Assembly: GCA_029054535.1 (NCBI GenBank)
Contig: JAIDFC010000139.1
Coordinates: 1-30,545 of the forward strand
Direction: 5' to 3'
From: Rikenella sp.
Lineage (GTDB): Bacteria; Bacteroidota; Bacteroidia; Bacteroidales; Rikenellaceae
Length of the DNA stretch: 30,545 bases
Shown: piece by piece, positions 1 to 9,265 of the stretch
Layout of the letters: each line of letters begins with the position of its first letter
How positions within the stretch are numbered: the stretch's first letter is position 1
Translations under genes and position numbers: made by a program
Notes under the pieces: model-generated
The model's input: the letters and a program-made list of their open reading frames with translations, nothing else
The model's database searches: none
Told to the model about the DNA's origin: nothing

Positions 1-2
1 GA

Positions 3-78
3 GGATTGCGGCAGCGTAAGGCGTAGCGTAGCTAGTTAAAAGTTTTTGGTGCCGCTTTTTACAAAAAGCGGCAGTTCT
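3..78. repeat. Dispersed intergenic hairpin repeat, left copy
   Basis: This stretch carries the core GATTGCGG, then TAGCGTAGCT, then GGTGCCGCTTTTT and the matching arm AAAAAGCGGCA (perfect stem at 50-73). The same string of blocks occurs in inverted orientation at 30469-30545. The hairpin could also terminate a gene lying left of the window. It ends about 40 bases before galK. Whether it is a mobile miniature element or a terminator family cannot be decided from two copies. Confidence 0.7.
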
Positions 79-118
79 CTCAAACCAAACGAATACAAGG
101 AATAAAAGAATTACAGTT

Positions 119-1273
119 ATGGATATTACGAAAGTACGCGAGAAATTCAAGGAGCTGTACGGGACCGAGGGTGCCGTATACGCTTCGCCCGGGCGGGTCA
201 ACCTGATCGGGGAACACACCGACTACAACGGCGGTTTCGTGCTGCCGGGAGCGGTGGACAAGGGGATGGTCGCCGAGATCATCTTCAACGGGACCGACAA
301 GGTGCGCGCTTTTGCTCTGGACCTCGATGAAAAGGCGGAGTTCGGCCTCAGCGAAGCCGATGCGCCGAAGGAACAGTGGGCCAAGTATATCTTCGGCGTC
401 TGCCGGGAGCTCACCAAACGGGGCGGTACCATCAAAGGGTTCGATACGGTCTTTTCGGGCGACGTGCCGCTCGGGGCGGGAATGTCCAGCTCGGCGGCGT
501 TGGAATCGACCTATGCCTTTGCCCTCAACGATATGCTGAACCTCGGCTTCCCGCCGATGGAGCTGGCCAAAGTCGGGCAGGCGACCGAACATAATTATGT
601 GGGGGTCAAGTGCGGGATTATGGACCAGTTCGCCTCGGTGCACGGCAAGGCGGGACATCTGATGCGGTTGGACTGCAAGACCGGCGAGTTCCAGTACGTG
701 CCGTTCGATCCGGAGGCGCACGGGTACAAAGTGGTGCTGATCGACTCGTGCGTGAAGCATGAACTGGTGGGGTCGCCGTACAATAAGCGGCGGGAATCTT
801 GCGAACGGGCGGTCAAGGCCATTCAGCAGCGCCATCCGGAGGTCGAGTTCCTGCGGGATGCCAAACCGGAGTGGCTCGACGAGGTGATCGGCGTCATCTC
901 GCAGGAGGACTATATCCGGGCGAAGTATGCCATCGACGAGGTGCAGCGTCTGTTGGACGCTTGCGCGGCGTTGGAGGCCGGGGATTATGAAACGGTGGGG
1001 CGGAAGATGTACGGAACGCACATCGGGATGTCGGTCCTGTACGATGTTTCGTGCGAAGAGCTGGATTTCCTGAACGAGGTGGCCAAAGAGTGCGGGGTAA
1101 CGGGATCGCGCATTATGGGCGGCGGCTTCGGGGGATGTACGATCAACGTCGTGCCGGCGCCGAAGTACGATGCCTTTATCGACACCGTGAGGGCGAAGTA
1201 CAAGGCCAAGTATGGCATCGATTGCAAGGTCTATCCGGTGGTGATTTCGGATGGGGCCAGACGCCTGATCTAA
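119..1273 (+). CDS. galK: Galactokinase
   Basis: GHMP-family kinase that phosphorylates galactose to galactose-1-phosphate, the entry step of the Leloir pathway in the cytoplasm. The 384-aa length is normal for the family. Three family motifs are visible: the N-terminal galactokinase signature GRVNLIGEHTDYNGG near residues 26-40, the ATP-binding GHMP motif PLGAGMSSSAALE near residues 119-131, and the C-terminal glycine-rich motif GSRIMGGGFGGC near residues 330-341. The ATG at 119 fits the usual short N-terminus ahead of the sugar-binding signature. No other Leloir genes are visible next to it, so it seems monocistronic here, closed by the hairpin at 1311-1358. It is unrelated to the beta-mannosidase downstream except as sugar metabolism. 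Confidence 0.97.
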   Translation: MDITKVREKFKELYGTEGAVYASPGRVNLIGEHTDYNGGFVLPGAVDKGMVAEIIFNGTDKVRAFALDLDEKAEFGLSEADAPKEQWAKYIFGVCRELTKRGGTIKGFDTVFSGDVPLGAGMSSSAALESTYAFALNDMLNLGFPPMELAKVGQATEHNYVGVKCGIMDQFASVHGKAGHLMRLDCKTGEFQYVPFDPEAHGYKVVLIDSCVKHELVGSPYNKRRESCERAVKAIQQRHPEVEFLRDAKPEWLDEVIGVISQEDYIRAKYAIDEVQRLLDACAALEAGDYETVGRKMYGTHIGMSVLYDVSCEELDFLNEVAKECGVTGSRIMGGGFGGCTINVVPAPKYDAFIDTVRAKYKAKYGIDCKVYPVVISDGARRLI

Positions 1274-1310
1274 AAAATGGTACTATCGAGTACCTTGTAT
1301 TTTAGTTACT

Positions 1311-1358
1311 GGGAGGGTACCGTTCTTTCTTTATTCAAAGAAAGAACGGTACCCTCCC
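1311..1358 (+). terminator. Perfect 22-bp hairpin after galK
   Basis: Arms 1311-1332 and 1337-1358 are exactly complementary around a 4-nt loop (ATTC). A smaller hairpin, GGTAC-TATCGA-GTACC, lies just before it at 1279-1294. No U-tract follows, so this may be a repeat-type hairpin as much as a classical intrinsic terminator. Its GGTACCGTTCTTT arm resembles the arm of the element at 21631-21772. Confidence 0.6.
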
Positions 1359-1430
1359 ATACAGTAGCAAACGCAGAAGTACTCGATTATATAGAGTGCA
1401 ATTGTTTTTAAGATATAGAGAATCAAGGGG

Positions 1431-4169
1431 ATGAAGAGTCGTTATTTAGTTTTGCTGGTTGGTGTTATCGGCGGTTTGGTTAGTTGCAGCGGTCGCGAGA
1501 CGGCGGAGTTGTTGGTCGAGGAACCGGAGCGTAGCACACAAACTTTGGTCGAGGGTTGGACCTTTCGAGAGTCGGTACAGACCGATGCGGCGGGAACGAT
1601 GGGAGAGAAGAAAGTCGTTCCGGATTGGTTGCCGGCTACGGTTCCGGGGGTGGTGCATACCGATTTGTTGGCTCACGGCCGGATTCCGGAGCCGTTTGCG
1701 GGAACCACCGAGTCGGAGTTGCAGTGGATCGGCGAACGGACGTGGGAATACAGAACGCAGTTCGTGCCGACGCCGGAGGTACTCGAGCAGACCTGTCAGG
1801 AGCTGGTTTTCAAAGGATTGGATACCTATGCCGATGTCTACCTGAACGACTCGCTGGTGCTGGGCGGGACGGATAACATGTTCGTCGAGTGGCGGATTCC
1901 GGTCGGCGGACTGCTCCGGGCGGATACGCTCAATACCCTGCGCGTCGTTTTCCACCCGGCGTACGCGACGGCACTGCCGGAGGCGATGGCCTACCCCGTG
2001 AAATTGCCCAACGACAACGACAAGGGAGAATGGAAAACCAGCGTCTTTACCCGCAAGGCGCCGTACCATTTCGGTTGGGACTGGGGGCCGAGGTACCTGA
2101 CGGCGGGGATTTGGAGGCCGGTCTATCTGGACGCCTTTTCCGTAGCGGCGATCGACGACGTGCGGTTCGTGCGCGGGGCGAGACAGGACTCGTTGCGCGG
2201 GGAATTTACGGCACGGGTCTCGTTGCGCGGCGGAGCATCTGCCGCACAGACGCCGGTGCGGGTGATCGTGGCGGACTCGGCGGCGACGCATATCTACGGC
2301 GAGGCGGATATTCTGCTGCCGGCGGCGGGCGACGGAACGGAAACGACCGCGACGGCGGACATTCCGTTCGCGATCGAGCGGCCGGAGCTCTGGTGGCCGA
2401 ACGGGATGGGCGAGGCGAAGCTCTATACGGTGCGGACTTTCCTCGTCGACCGGGCGGGGCGGCTGCTGGACCGCGACGCGCAGCGGATCGGGGTGCGGAC
2501 CGTCGCCTTGGTCCAGGAACCGGACAGCGTGGGCGAGGGCGAAAGCTTCCAGTTCTACGTCAACGGCGAGCCGTGCTTTATCAAGGGGGCGAACTACATT
2601 CCGCAGGACCTTTTTCTGCCGCGGGTCGACACGGCGCGCTACGAGGCGCTCGTCGGGACGGCGGCGGAGTCGAATATGAACATGTTGCGCATCTGGGGCG
2701 GGGGGATCTATGAAGAGGATCTCTTCTTCGACCTGTGCGACGAACGGGGGATGATGGTGTGGGAGGACTTCATGTTCGCCTGCTCGTTCTACCCGTGGGA
2801 TTCGGCGTTCCTGAATAATGTGCGGCGCGAGGCGGTCTACAATGTGCGGCGGTTGAGGAACCACCCGTCGCTGGCCATCTGGTGCGGGAACAACGAGATC
2901 GACGAAGCGTGGTATCACTGGGGATATCAGAAGGTCTACGGGTGGGACTCCACGGAACAGGCGCGGATCAAACACGGCATCGACACCTTGTTTCGAGGCA
3001 TTCTGGCGGACGTGGTGGCGACGGAGGATGGCGAACGGCCGTACCATCCCAGTTCGCCGATGTACGGACGCGGTAATCCGCTGAGTCAGATCAAGGGGGA
3101 TGTCCACTACTGGGGGGTGTTTCACGACGAGGAACCCTTCTCGGTCTACAAAGACAAGCCGGGGCGGTTCAGCAACGAGTACGGTTTCGAGTCGCTGGCT
3201 TGCTTCGACACCTATCGCGAATACTTTGCGCCGGAGGAACGGGTGCTCTACTCGCCGGCCATGGTGGTCCACCAGAAGAATCCGAAAGGGTATCGGGTGA
3301 TGGAAGAGTATATGGTGCGGGACCTGCCGCTGCTCAAGGACGATTTCCGGACCTACGTCTACCTCACGCAGCTGTTGCAGGCGGAAGGGATCAAAATCGC
3401 GATGGAGGGACATCGCGCTAAACGGCCGTTCACCCAAGGGTCGATGTACTGGCAGCTGAACGACTGCTGGCCGGTGGCGTCGTGGAGCTCGATGGACAGT
3501 CGATACCGGTGGAAAGCGTTGCAATACTATGCGCGGCGGAGCTTCGCGCCGACCATTCTCTCGTTCGAGCGGGTGGACTCTACGGCGACGGCGGTGCTGT
3601 GGGCCATTACCGACAAGCTCGCTCCGCAAACGGGGTCCGTATCGCTGAAGTTGCAGGATTTCGGAGGCCAGGTGCTGTGGGATTCGGTATTGAATGTCAA
3701 TTTGGCGGCCAATTCGAACCTCGAACTGCTGCGAGCTGAGGATGCGGCGTTGCTACGCGGCTTGTCCTCTAATAATGGGAGGGATGTGTGTCTGGTGGCG
3801 GAGGGGACGATCGGCGAGGATACGCTGCGGTCGATCTACTGGTTCGTGCCGTTCAAGGACCTCGACTTGCCGGCGGCGGATTATACGATCTCCTATAAAC
3901 AGGCGGGGGCGCGGAGTGTGGAGGCGACGCTGCGGGCCAATCATTTGCTGAAGTCCGTGCTGTTCGACGCGGCGGCGGTGCAGGACAATCCGTCGGACGC
4001 TTACTTCGACCTCCTGCCGGGAGAAACGCGGACCGTGGTGCTGAACTTCACGGAGGAGATTCCGGCGGAGACCGAGGGCGGGATCGAGGCGCTGGGGATC
4101 TCGGTGCGGACGCTCAACGACCTAGCGGGACGGACTTCCGAACGGCCGATCACCCGGAACGTGCAGTAG
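1431..4169 (+). CDS. Exported GH2 beta-mannosidase lipoprotein
   Basis: A retaining exo-beta-mannosidase of glycoside hydrolase family 2, expected to trim terminal beta-mannose from mannan or N-glycan fragments in the periplasm or at the outer membrane. The 912-aa protein starts with a hydrophobic segment ending in the lipobox LVSC (Cys19). It follows the GH2 layout: a jelly-roll sugar-binding domain (about 40-220), Ig-like domain (about 240-350), TIM barrel (about 360-690) and C-terminal beta domains. The acid/base motif WCGNNE places the glutamate at residue 489, and the nucleophile motif FSNEYGFES places it at residue 583. FHFGWDWGPR-like sequence (YHFGWDWGPR) and RIWGGGIYEED are typical of the mannosidase branch. 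No SusC/SusD or regulator is adjacent. Substrate specificity within beta-mannosides is not readable from sequence. Confidence 0.93.
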   Translation: MKSRYLVLLVGVIGGLVSCSGRETAELLVEEPERSTQTLVEGWTFRESVQTDAAGTMGEKKVVPDWLPATVPGVVHTDLLAHGRIPEPFAGTTESELQWIGERTWEYRTQFVPTPEVLEQTCQELVFKGLDTYADVYLNDSLVLGGTDNMFVEWRIPVGGLLRADTLNTLRVVFHPAYATALPEAMAYPVKLPNDNDKGEWKTSVFTRKAPYHFGWDWGPRYLTAGIWRPVYLDAFSVAAIDDVRFVRGARQDSLRGEFTARVSLRGGASAAQTPVRVIVADSAATHIYGEADILLPAAGDGTETTATADIPFAIERPELWWPNGMGEAKLYTVRTFLVDRAGRLLDRDAQRIGVRTVALVQEPDSVGEGESFQFYVNGEPCFIKGANYIPQDLFLPRVDTARYEALVGTAAESNMNMLRIWGGGIYEEDLFFDLCDERGMMVWEDFMFACSFYPWDSAFLNNVRREAVYNVRRLRNHPSLAIWCGNNEIDEAWYHWGYQKVYGWDSTEQARIKHGIDTLFRGILADVVATEDGERPYHPSSPMYGRGNPLSQIKGDVHYWGVFHDEEPFSVYKDKPGRFSNEYGFESLACFDTYREYFAPEERVLYSPAMVVHQKNPKGYRVMEEYMVRDLPLLKDDFRTYVYLTQLLQAEGIKIAMEGHRAKRPFTQGSMYWQLNDCWPVASWSSMDSRYRWKALQYYARRSFAPTILSFERVDSTATAVLWAITDKLAPQTGSVSLKLQDFGGQVLWDSVLNVNLAANSNLELLRAEDAALLRGLSSNNGRDVCLVAEGTIGEDTLRSIYWFVPFKDLDLPAADYTISYKQAGARSVEATLRANHLLKSVLFDAAAVQDNPSDAYFDLLPGETRTVVLNFTEEIPAETEGGIEALGISVRTLNDLAGRTSERPITRNVQ

Positions 4170-4197
4170 CTGGAGGCTGCTGCGCTTGCGCAAAACA

Positions 4198-4238
4198 AGG
4201 GCCGGAAGCTCTCTCGTCATTCGAGAGCTTCCGGCCCT
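4198..4238. terminator. Bidirectional terminator between convergent genes
   Basis: A perfect 16-bp stem (4198-4213 with 4223-4238) has a 9-nt loop. GTCTGTTTTCC follows on the plus side and TTGTTTTGC on the minus side. It can stop both the beta-mannosidase transcript and the long leftward tail operon, which ends at 4325. Confidence 0.85.
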
Positions 4239-4324
4239 GTCTGTTTTCCGGCCTTCTACGGTTGGCTGTCTCTTCGACCGGAATCACGCCTGTTTTTCAG
4301 TCGTTTTTTCCACCGGTATCGCGC

Positions 4325-5776
4325 CTATTCTTCGATCGCCTCGTCGGCCGGGATCACGCGCCACGAACCATCCTCCGACAGCTCGTATCGGTTGGTGTCG
4401 GGTTTGCGGGCCGCGTTGATCTTGGCGGATAAGGTTTCAAAATCTTCAAGAGTCATACCTGGTACATCTTTCTCCGTAACGCTACCATGGGCTGCCAGCA
4501 TGTGTACAGCCCGCGTTTCGGCCAGCGAGAGTATCCCTGTCGGGTTGGCTTCTACATACCATTTGTTTCCTGCCGCTTCAAGGTCTCCGTACTCTTTCTC
4601 GAACACAGCGATACCCGATAACGTGAATCCCGACCCAGTCAGAGTGAAAGCCGACGAGACGTATTTGTACGGATAATTGTTCATGAAGTTACCCTGTTGC
4701 AACATAATGAACCCCATGGCATACGAGTCAGTCCATCCGATATCGTATCCGGCGCCGATGTAAGCTGTTTCCATAGGACTGACTTGAGTTAGTTTCGGCT
4801 CGCCAGGCAAGTAGGAAGTTGTTGATCCTTGTACTTTCTTGATCGCCTCTTTATAAGACTGCATGTGAATCGGTGTTCGTCCCCCGCCCGGACTTCTGAG
4901 AAGTCCTACCCCCGGCACACCATTCACAGCAAACCGCGGATACTTCGATGCCTCGTCCGAATAAGTGTAGCGAAAACTATATGTTAGCGGCATCCCCGCT
5001 TGGTACACCGTCGTCGAGGCCGAACCTCCGATCGAACCGGTGAACGTTACGGTCGCCGTTCGTTGCGAAGTCGAGGTGTGAGACGAGGCGGATACGTTAA
5101 ACGGAACGTCGAAACCGTCGATCATGGTCATCGGCGCGATGCTGAATCCGCTCCCCGAAATGCGGGCCGAGATGCTTTGTTCATTGGTGTCCGCATAGCT
5201 CCCCTGTTCTTCGGTGGTGTATATGGGGGCTCGTTGCGATTTGGCAAGGACAGTCGTACTGCCGCCGCTGTAAGCAATCGTCATGCCGCTCGAAACGACC
5301 ACGACTCGGTAAGCATAACTCTTCGGCTTGTTTTCCTGCTGGTAGAGCGTCAGGGTGGCCGAGGCGCCGCCGTAACTCCCGGTGATCGTTGCACTGAGCC
5401 GGTCGCCCTCTACGGCATGCCGATGGTCGCAGCTGACGGTGGTGCCCGATACGCGGAATGACGCATGGTTCGACGACAATACGGGAACGACTGCAATGCT
5501 TTGCGTCTCTTGCTCGGTCGCGATCGGAACGCCGTCCGAAAGCGTGGTTTTGGTCCTCGTCTGATGAGCCGTGGCCGAAATCGAAATCGAGCCTCCGGTG
5601 GCCGGAATCTGGTTCCCGGAGGCGGAAAGACCGAGCGAACGGGTCGTCCATGCGCTGTACTCGACCGTGATGACCGGCTCGCGATTCGGGTAGACTTTCG
5701 TCGTCCCGAGGTAGGCCTCTTTCACCGGAGCGGTTCCGATGTAGAGCGAGGCCGGTTGATCTCCCGTGTGTATCAT
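4325..5776 (-). CDS. Phage tail tip/fibre protein with Ig-like repeats
   Basis: Last gene of the tail operon, predicted 483 aa. The ATG at 5776 is chosen because it makes an ATGA overlap with the stop of the preceding gene; the longer open frame to 5866 runs inside that gene. The N-terminus (about 1-45) carries the motif VKEAYLGTTKVYP, common in small phage tail adaptors. Two Ig/BACON-like beta repeats follow (about 40-130 and 140-240), each ending in a YQQ/YQAG-type strand. A distinct C-terminal domain (about 245-460) contains SPGGGRTP and a stretch that may bind a receptor. A short acidic tail ends in ADEAIEE. Position at the end of the operon and modular build suggest a surface-binding protein, by inference. 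No lytic motif is seen. Confidence 0.7.
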   Translation of the reverse strand: MIHTGDQPASLYIGTAPVKEAYLGTTKVYPNREPVITVEYSAWTTRSLGLSASGNQIPATGGSISISATAHQTRTKTTLSDGVPIATEQETQSIAVVPVLSSNHASFRVSGTTVSCDHRHAVEGDRLSATITGSYGGASATLTLYQQENKPKSYAYRVVVVSSGMTIAYSGGSTTVLAKSQRAPIYTTEEQGSYADTNEQSISARISGSGFSIAPMTMIDGFDVPFNVSASSHTSTSQRTATVTFTGSIGGSASTTVYQAGMPLTYSFRYTYSDEASKYPRFAVNGVPGVGLLRSPGGGRTPIHMQSYKEAIKKVQGSTTSYLPGEPKLTQVSPMETAYIGAGYDIGWTDSYAMGFIMLQQGNFMNNYPYKYVSSAFTLTGSGFTLSGIAVFEKEYGDLEAAGNKWYVEANPTGILSLAETRAVHMLAAHGSVTEKDVPGMTLEDFETLSAKINAARKPDTNRYELSEDGSWRVIPADEAIEE

Positions 5777-6495
5777 TCCGTTACAATATAAAGAGTGTTG
5801 TTGTCTTTGGTTGCAATGGCGTCGTATTGGGCTTTCGTTCCGCGCCAGAGTTGTACGCCGCGCCACAGGTCGGCGTCGAGACCCGAACCGGCGCCGTGGT
5901 TCCCGGAGTGCCAGAGAGTATTTCTGCGGTTTTCGTTATCAACATAGGTCAGCCCGTTGGCATTGAGATACAAAATCCCTGCTTGTTTGCCGCCTACGGC
6001 GACTAACATATAAGCGCCTCCTGTGTCGACGCTGAAACCGGCCGTGATTCCCAAATCCCGATCTATGTCGACTCCACCGGTCAAAGTGCCGCCGATCAAC
6101 GGTAGGTACTCTGCTAACGCCGCGCTCAGCGCCTCGGCGGTAACCCGTTCGCCGATCATCTGCATCACGGTGGCCGAAAAATTCGGGTCGTCGCCTATGG
6201 CGGCGGCCAGCTTCCGGAGCGTGTCGAGCGTCTCGGGAGCGCCGTCCCTCAACGCTTCTGCAAGTTGTTCGGCATAGGCTCGAGCCGTTTCCAGGATTTC
6301 GGCATCTTTCGAGTCGACCTCCGTCGTATAGGCTTTCAACGCCACGTCGTCGCGCAGGAGACCGAGTTGTCGGTTCTGGTCGGAAGCCTCTGTTTCCAGA
6401 TCGGTTACGGCGGTGTCCAACGCCTTGAAATTGTTGTCGTACCCCTCGGCGACGGTCGCTGCGGTGTCGCTCTGGGCGGGTTTGTAAAATTGCAT
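5773..6495 (-). CDS. Short tail fibre protein
   Basis: This 240-aa protein is built like many siphovirus fibre proteins. It has an N-terminal attachment segment (MQFYKPAQSD), a coiled-coil-prone part (about 28-110), and the fibre motif APETLDTLRKLAAAIGDD. LIGGTLTGGVDID follows, with LWHSGNHGAGSGLDADLW and the C-terminal WRGTKAQYDAI...NTLYIVTE seen in many tail-fibre ends. It lies 16 bases after the tail hub gene and overlaps the next gene by ATGA, so the two are probably translationally coupled. The role as fibre or fibre-attachment protein is inferred from these repeats and from position. Confidence 0.75.
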   Translation of the reverse strand: MQFYKPAQSDTAATVAEGYDNNFKALDTAVTDLETEASDQNRQLGLLRDDVALKAYTTEVDSKDAEILETARAYAEQLAEALRDGAPETLDTLRKLAAAIGDDPNFSATVMQMIGERVTAEALSAALAEYLPLIGGTLTGGVDIDRDLGITAGFSVDTGGAYMLVAVGGKQAGILYLNANGLTYVDNENRRNTLWHSGNHGAGSGLDADLWRGVQLWRGTKAQYDAIATKDNNTLYIVTE

Positions 6496-6511
6496 GGTTT
6501 ATATCTTTTAG

Positions 6512-9265
6512 TTAGAACGTAAGTACATTGGTCAGCCAATACCCACCCGTATTATATATGACATAAGTACACATCAAGGTATAGCCCCGTTTGCCAATGG
6601 CTAAATTGTTTTTCTGAGAGTCTTCATAGCGCAAAACCGAACCGTCCGCTGTTGCAACAGTTACTTCTCCGACCATATTTCGCCGAATGAATACCGTGCG
6701 TCCGACCGACGGATCACTCGGTAAGGTTACTGTAATAGCATCGGTATTGTTACAGATTACATAACTTTCCGTTGTTATTATCCTGTCTCTGGAGGTTACA
6801 TAGGGTCCTAATCCGAAACCGAAGATTCCGCCGTGCGTCATCAGTATGGAACCGTCGACCGTTATGGCCAAAGTGGGATTCCCGGTTTTCGGCACACTGA
6901 AGTGGGCGACCGAATCGTTAGCGGATTCCGTTACTCCGGCCAGTCCGAGATACATTTTTCGGTCGCCATCTTCCCACACCAACACGCCGTTTTTGATCGT
7001 GAAGTTTCCGATGTTCGCCCCTTCGTCCAAGGCCAAACTTCCTTTGTCGTTCCACCAGATCTTTCCGCCGGCCAGCTGACCCGAACCGTCGTGCCGCAGA
7101 ACGATGTTCGCGGCATTCCGCTTGGCTTGGTCGTAGGTGCCGCCCCCCCAAAGCAACACATTGTCCCGGTCGGTCGAAAGGCCGCCCGTCTCCACTCCGT
7201 CCGTCGATATCTTGATCAACGATGTCAGCAGCAAACCGCCGTCGACAGCCGTAAAATTCTCTTTCCACTCTTTCACCTCGTTCAGGCCGGCACTGCCCTC
7301 GTTGAACTGGACCGGTCCGGTGATCGTACCGTTGTCGAGGTCGATCTCCAGGCGGCCCGTCTTGTCCCGCAACCGACCCGTCGTAACCGAACCCCCGGAA
7401 ATCTGCGTGAAACCGTACGTCGTGTTGAAGACTCGCGCACCCTCGAACGGAGAACTGATCACGCCGATCGGAAAGTAATACCATCCCTCGACCGACTCCA
7501 CTTCGACTTTTTCCGTCGTGGCGTAGAAGAACCCGCGATCGCTCGTCTTGCTGCACCGGGCATACAAGTAATAGGGCGCATCGCTTTCGAGCGTGATATC
7601 CGCTCCGCCGAGAAACCAGACTCCGTCCGTCGAACCCTTGTAAACGGCATGCTGCAACTTTCCTTCGGTCGCGCTGAACGAATTGCGCGTATTGTTCCGG
7701 TTGACCGCAAAGGCGGAGCTGAGGGCGAATTGTCCGGACAGACCGCCGACCAACAACAGTTCGGCCCGCAAGGCGTCGATCATCCGGGCCAGCTCTTCGG
7801 CGTCGCGCCAGGCCCGACGAGAGAACGTACGAGCCTCGCGGTAGACGGTATTCACCTCGTGGGTTACGTCCTGGATGTCGTTTTCGAGCTTCTCGGCGTA
7901 GGAGGTGTAGACCGGCGTGTCGGAAAGCACCACGCTCAGACGGTCCGGATCCTGCAGCGGATAGCTCACCTCGCTCACCCGGATCTCGACCGGAGCGGAC
8001 GCCTCGTCTTCCTGCACCAGAACCGTGTCGCCGACACCGATCCGAATCCCCTCCCGACGCACGTAGCGCGGGTCGATCTCGAGCCGATAAGCGTAACGCT
8101 TCTCGCACCGACGATCCAACTCCTCCTGCGTGCGGGTTTTCAACTCCGTCTCCGCACGCGAGACATAAGACTGCGGCATGACGATCCCCAACAACACGAA
8201 ACTGTCGCCCACGGAGGGCTGCCGTGTCTCGGAGGGCAGCCGATAGCCGTTGTCCTCCGAGACGTTGAAATCCAGTTCGCGACTCTCCGGACGGTAGGCC
8301 GTGATCGTGAAACCCTCGCCCATCAGGGCGCCGGAGGTGAATTTGATCTGCGGATCGGTCCGGTCCCGGGCGATCTCGATGTCGTTGCAGTCCGGAGGCA
8401 ACTGAAGCGTAACCGTCCATCCGTTCGCCGAGGCGACGTCGGACGGCGTTTTCACCGCGCCGATCGTAGCCCCCTCGAGACGGGGATAGATGTCGTCGAA
8501 CTCCGCCACCTCCTCCCGAACGCCGTACCGAGCGACGTTCTTTTCGAGGTACGACTCTCCGCCGACTCCGGTAAAAGCCAATTTCTCGCGTCCGTACCCC
8601 TCGGGCAGGTTCTCTGTCGAACCGTAGCCGTACAGCCGGGTAACGACCGCGGTGTTCGAAACCCCGATTTTTTCGAGACTGTAAAGCCCCCGGTCGCGAC
8701 CGTAACGGAACACCCCTGCGGCAGGAGAACGGAACCGACCGATGCGGATCCGCCGGTCGTCGATCCGCCACTCGGTGCCGAACTCCTCGCAAATACGGGT
8801 CAGGGCGTCTAGACAGTAGGTGCGGTCGAAATCCAGGTGGTGCAACTCGTCGGCCCCCTCGATCCCCTCTTCGATCTCGATCGTGAAGCCCGAAGCCTCG
8901 CGCCCCAGCGAAGTATAGAGGGCGTCGAGCTGTTGGGCCAGGTTCCCGGCATAGGGGAAACTCAGGCTACCTTCGTCCTTGTGGAGAAGGTAACTGAGCC
9001 GGTGGACGGGGGCGTAGAAGGTCAGCGTGTAGCTGTACACCCCGTCGCCCCGTTTGTAGTCGGGTTCTTCGGCCAAAGCATACCGCACGCCGCGCCATTC
9101 GAGCCAGTCGCCGGCTCGCAGGTCGACCGGAGTCGCGGCCGAGAGGTTCAGCCGAACGGACTGTTCGCCCATCTGCTTGAGCGTGCAGACGAAACTGTCG
9201 TCGACGGGCAACGCAACGACCGCTTCGGAAGCGTTGCCGCGAAATATCTGGATGTCAGGATTCAT
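6512..9265 (-). CDS. Tail-associated hub/fibre protein (Tal-like)
   Basis: Predicted 917-aa tail tip protein. The start at 9265 (MNPDIQIFRG) overlaps the preceding gene by 11 bases; the longer open frame to 9430 is inside that gene. Residues about 1-390 look like the tail-hub fold of the gp27/Tal family: RAGDWLEWRGVRYAL, YTLTFYAPVHRLSYLL and LDALTRICEEFGTEWRID are typical of phage minor structural proteins. A coiled-coil linker lies near residues 458-508. A beta-rich C-terminal fibre region includes GRLEIDLDNGTITGPVQF, a phrase common in Bacteroides phage tail fibres. No peptidase or muramidase motif is recognised. It would cap the tube distal end and link fibres to the tail. Confidence 0.78.
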   Translation of the reverse strand: MNPDIQIFRGNASEAVVALPVDDSFVCTLKQMGEQSVRLNLSAATPVDLRAGDWLEWRGVRYALAEEPDYKRGDGVYSYTLTFYAPVHRLSYLLHKDEGSLSFPYAGNLAQQLDALYTSLGREASGFTIEIEEGIEGADELHHLDFDRTYCLDALTRICEEFGTEWRIDDRRIRIGRFRSPAAGVFRYGRDRGLYSLEKIGVSNTAVVTRLYGYGSTENLPEGYGREKLAFTGVGGESYLEKNVARYGVREEVAEFDDIYPRLEGATIGAVKTPSDVASANGWTVTLQLPPDCNDIEIARDRTDPQIKFTSGALMGEGFTITAYRPESRELDFNVSEDNGYRLPSETRQPSVGDSFVLLGIVMPQSYVSRAETELKTRTQEELDRRCEKRYAYRLEIDPRYVRREGIRIGVGDTVLVQEDEASAPVEIRVSEVSYPLQDPDRLSVVLSDTPVYTSYAEKLENDIQDVTHEVNTVYREARTFSRRAWRDAEELARMIDALRAELLLVGGLSGQFALSSAFAVNRNNTRNSFSATEGKLQHAVYKGSTDGVWFLGGADITLESDAPYYLYARCSKTSDRGFFYATTEKVEVESVEGWYYFPIGVISSPFEGARVFNTTYGFTQISGGSVTTGRLRDKTGRLEIDLDNGTITGPVQFNEGSAGLNEVKEWKENFTAVDGGLLLTSLIKISTDGVETGGLSTDRDNVLLWGGGTYDQAKRNAANIVLRHDGSGQLAGGKIWWNDKGSLALDEGANIGNFTIKNGVLVWEDGDRKMYLGLAGVTESANDSVAHFSVPKTGNPTLAITVDGSILMTHGGIFGFGLGPYVTSRDRIITTESYVICNNTDAITVTLPSDPSVGRTVFIRRNMVGEVTVATADGSVLRYEDSQKNNLAIGKRGYTLMCTYVIYNTGGYWLTNVLTF

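Noticed and set aside
1446..3629. Very long open frame antisense to the beta-mannosidase
   Set aside because: It is a GC-rich shadow frame with arginine/proline/histidine-heavy composition and no domain, while the sense strand encodes a complete GH2 enzyme with catalytic motifs.
6833..8812. 659-codon plus-strand open frame across the tail hub gene
   Set aside because: It is a shadow of the Tal-like gene, with no recognisable domain or ribosome binding site.
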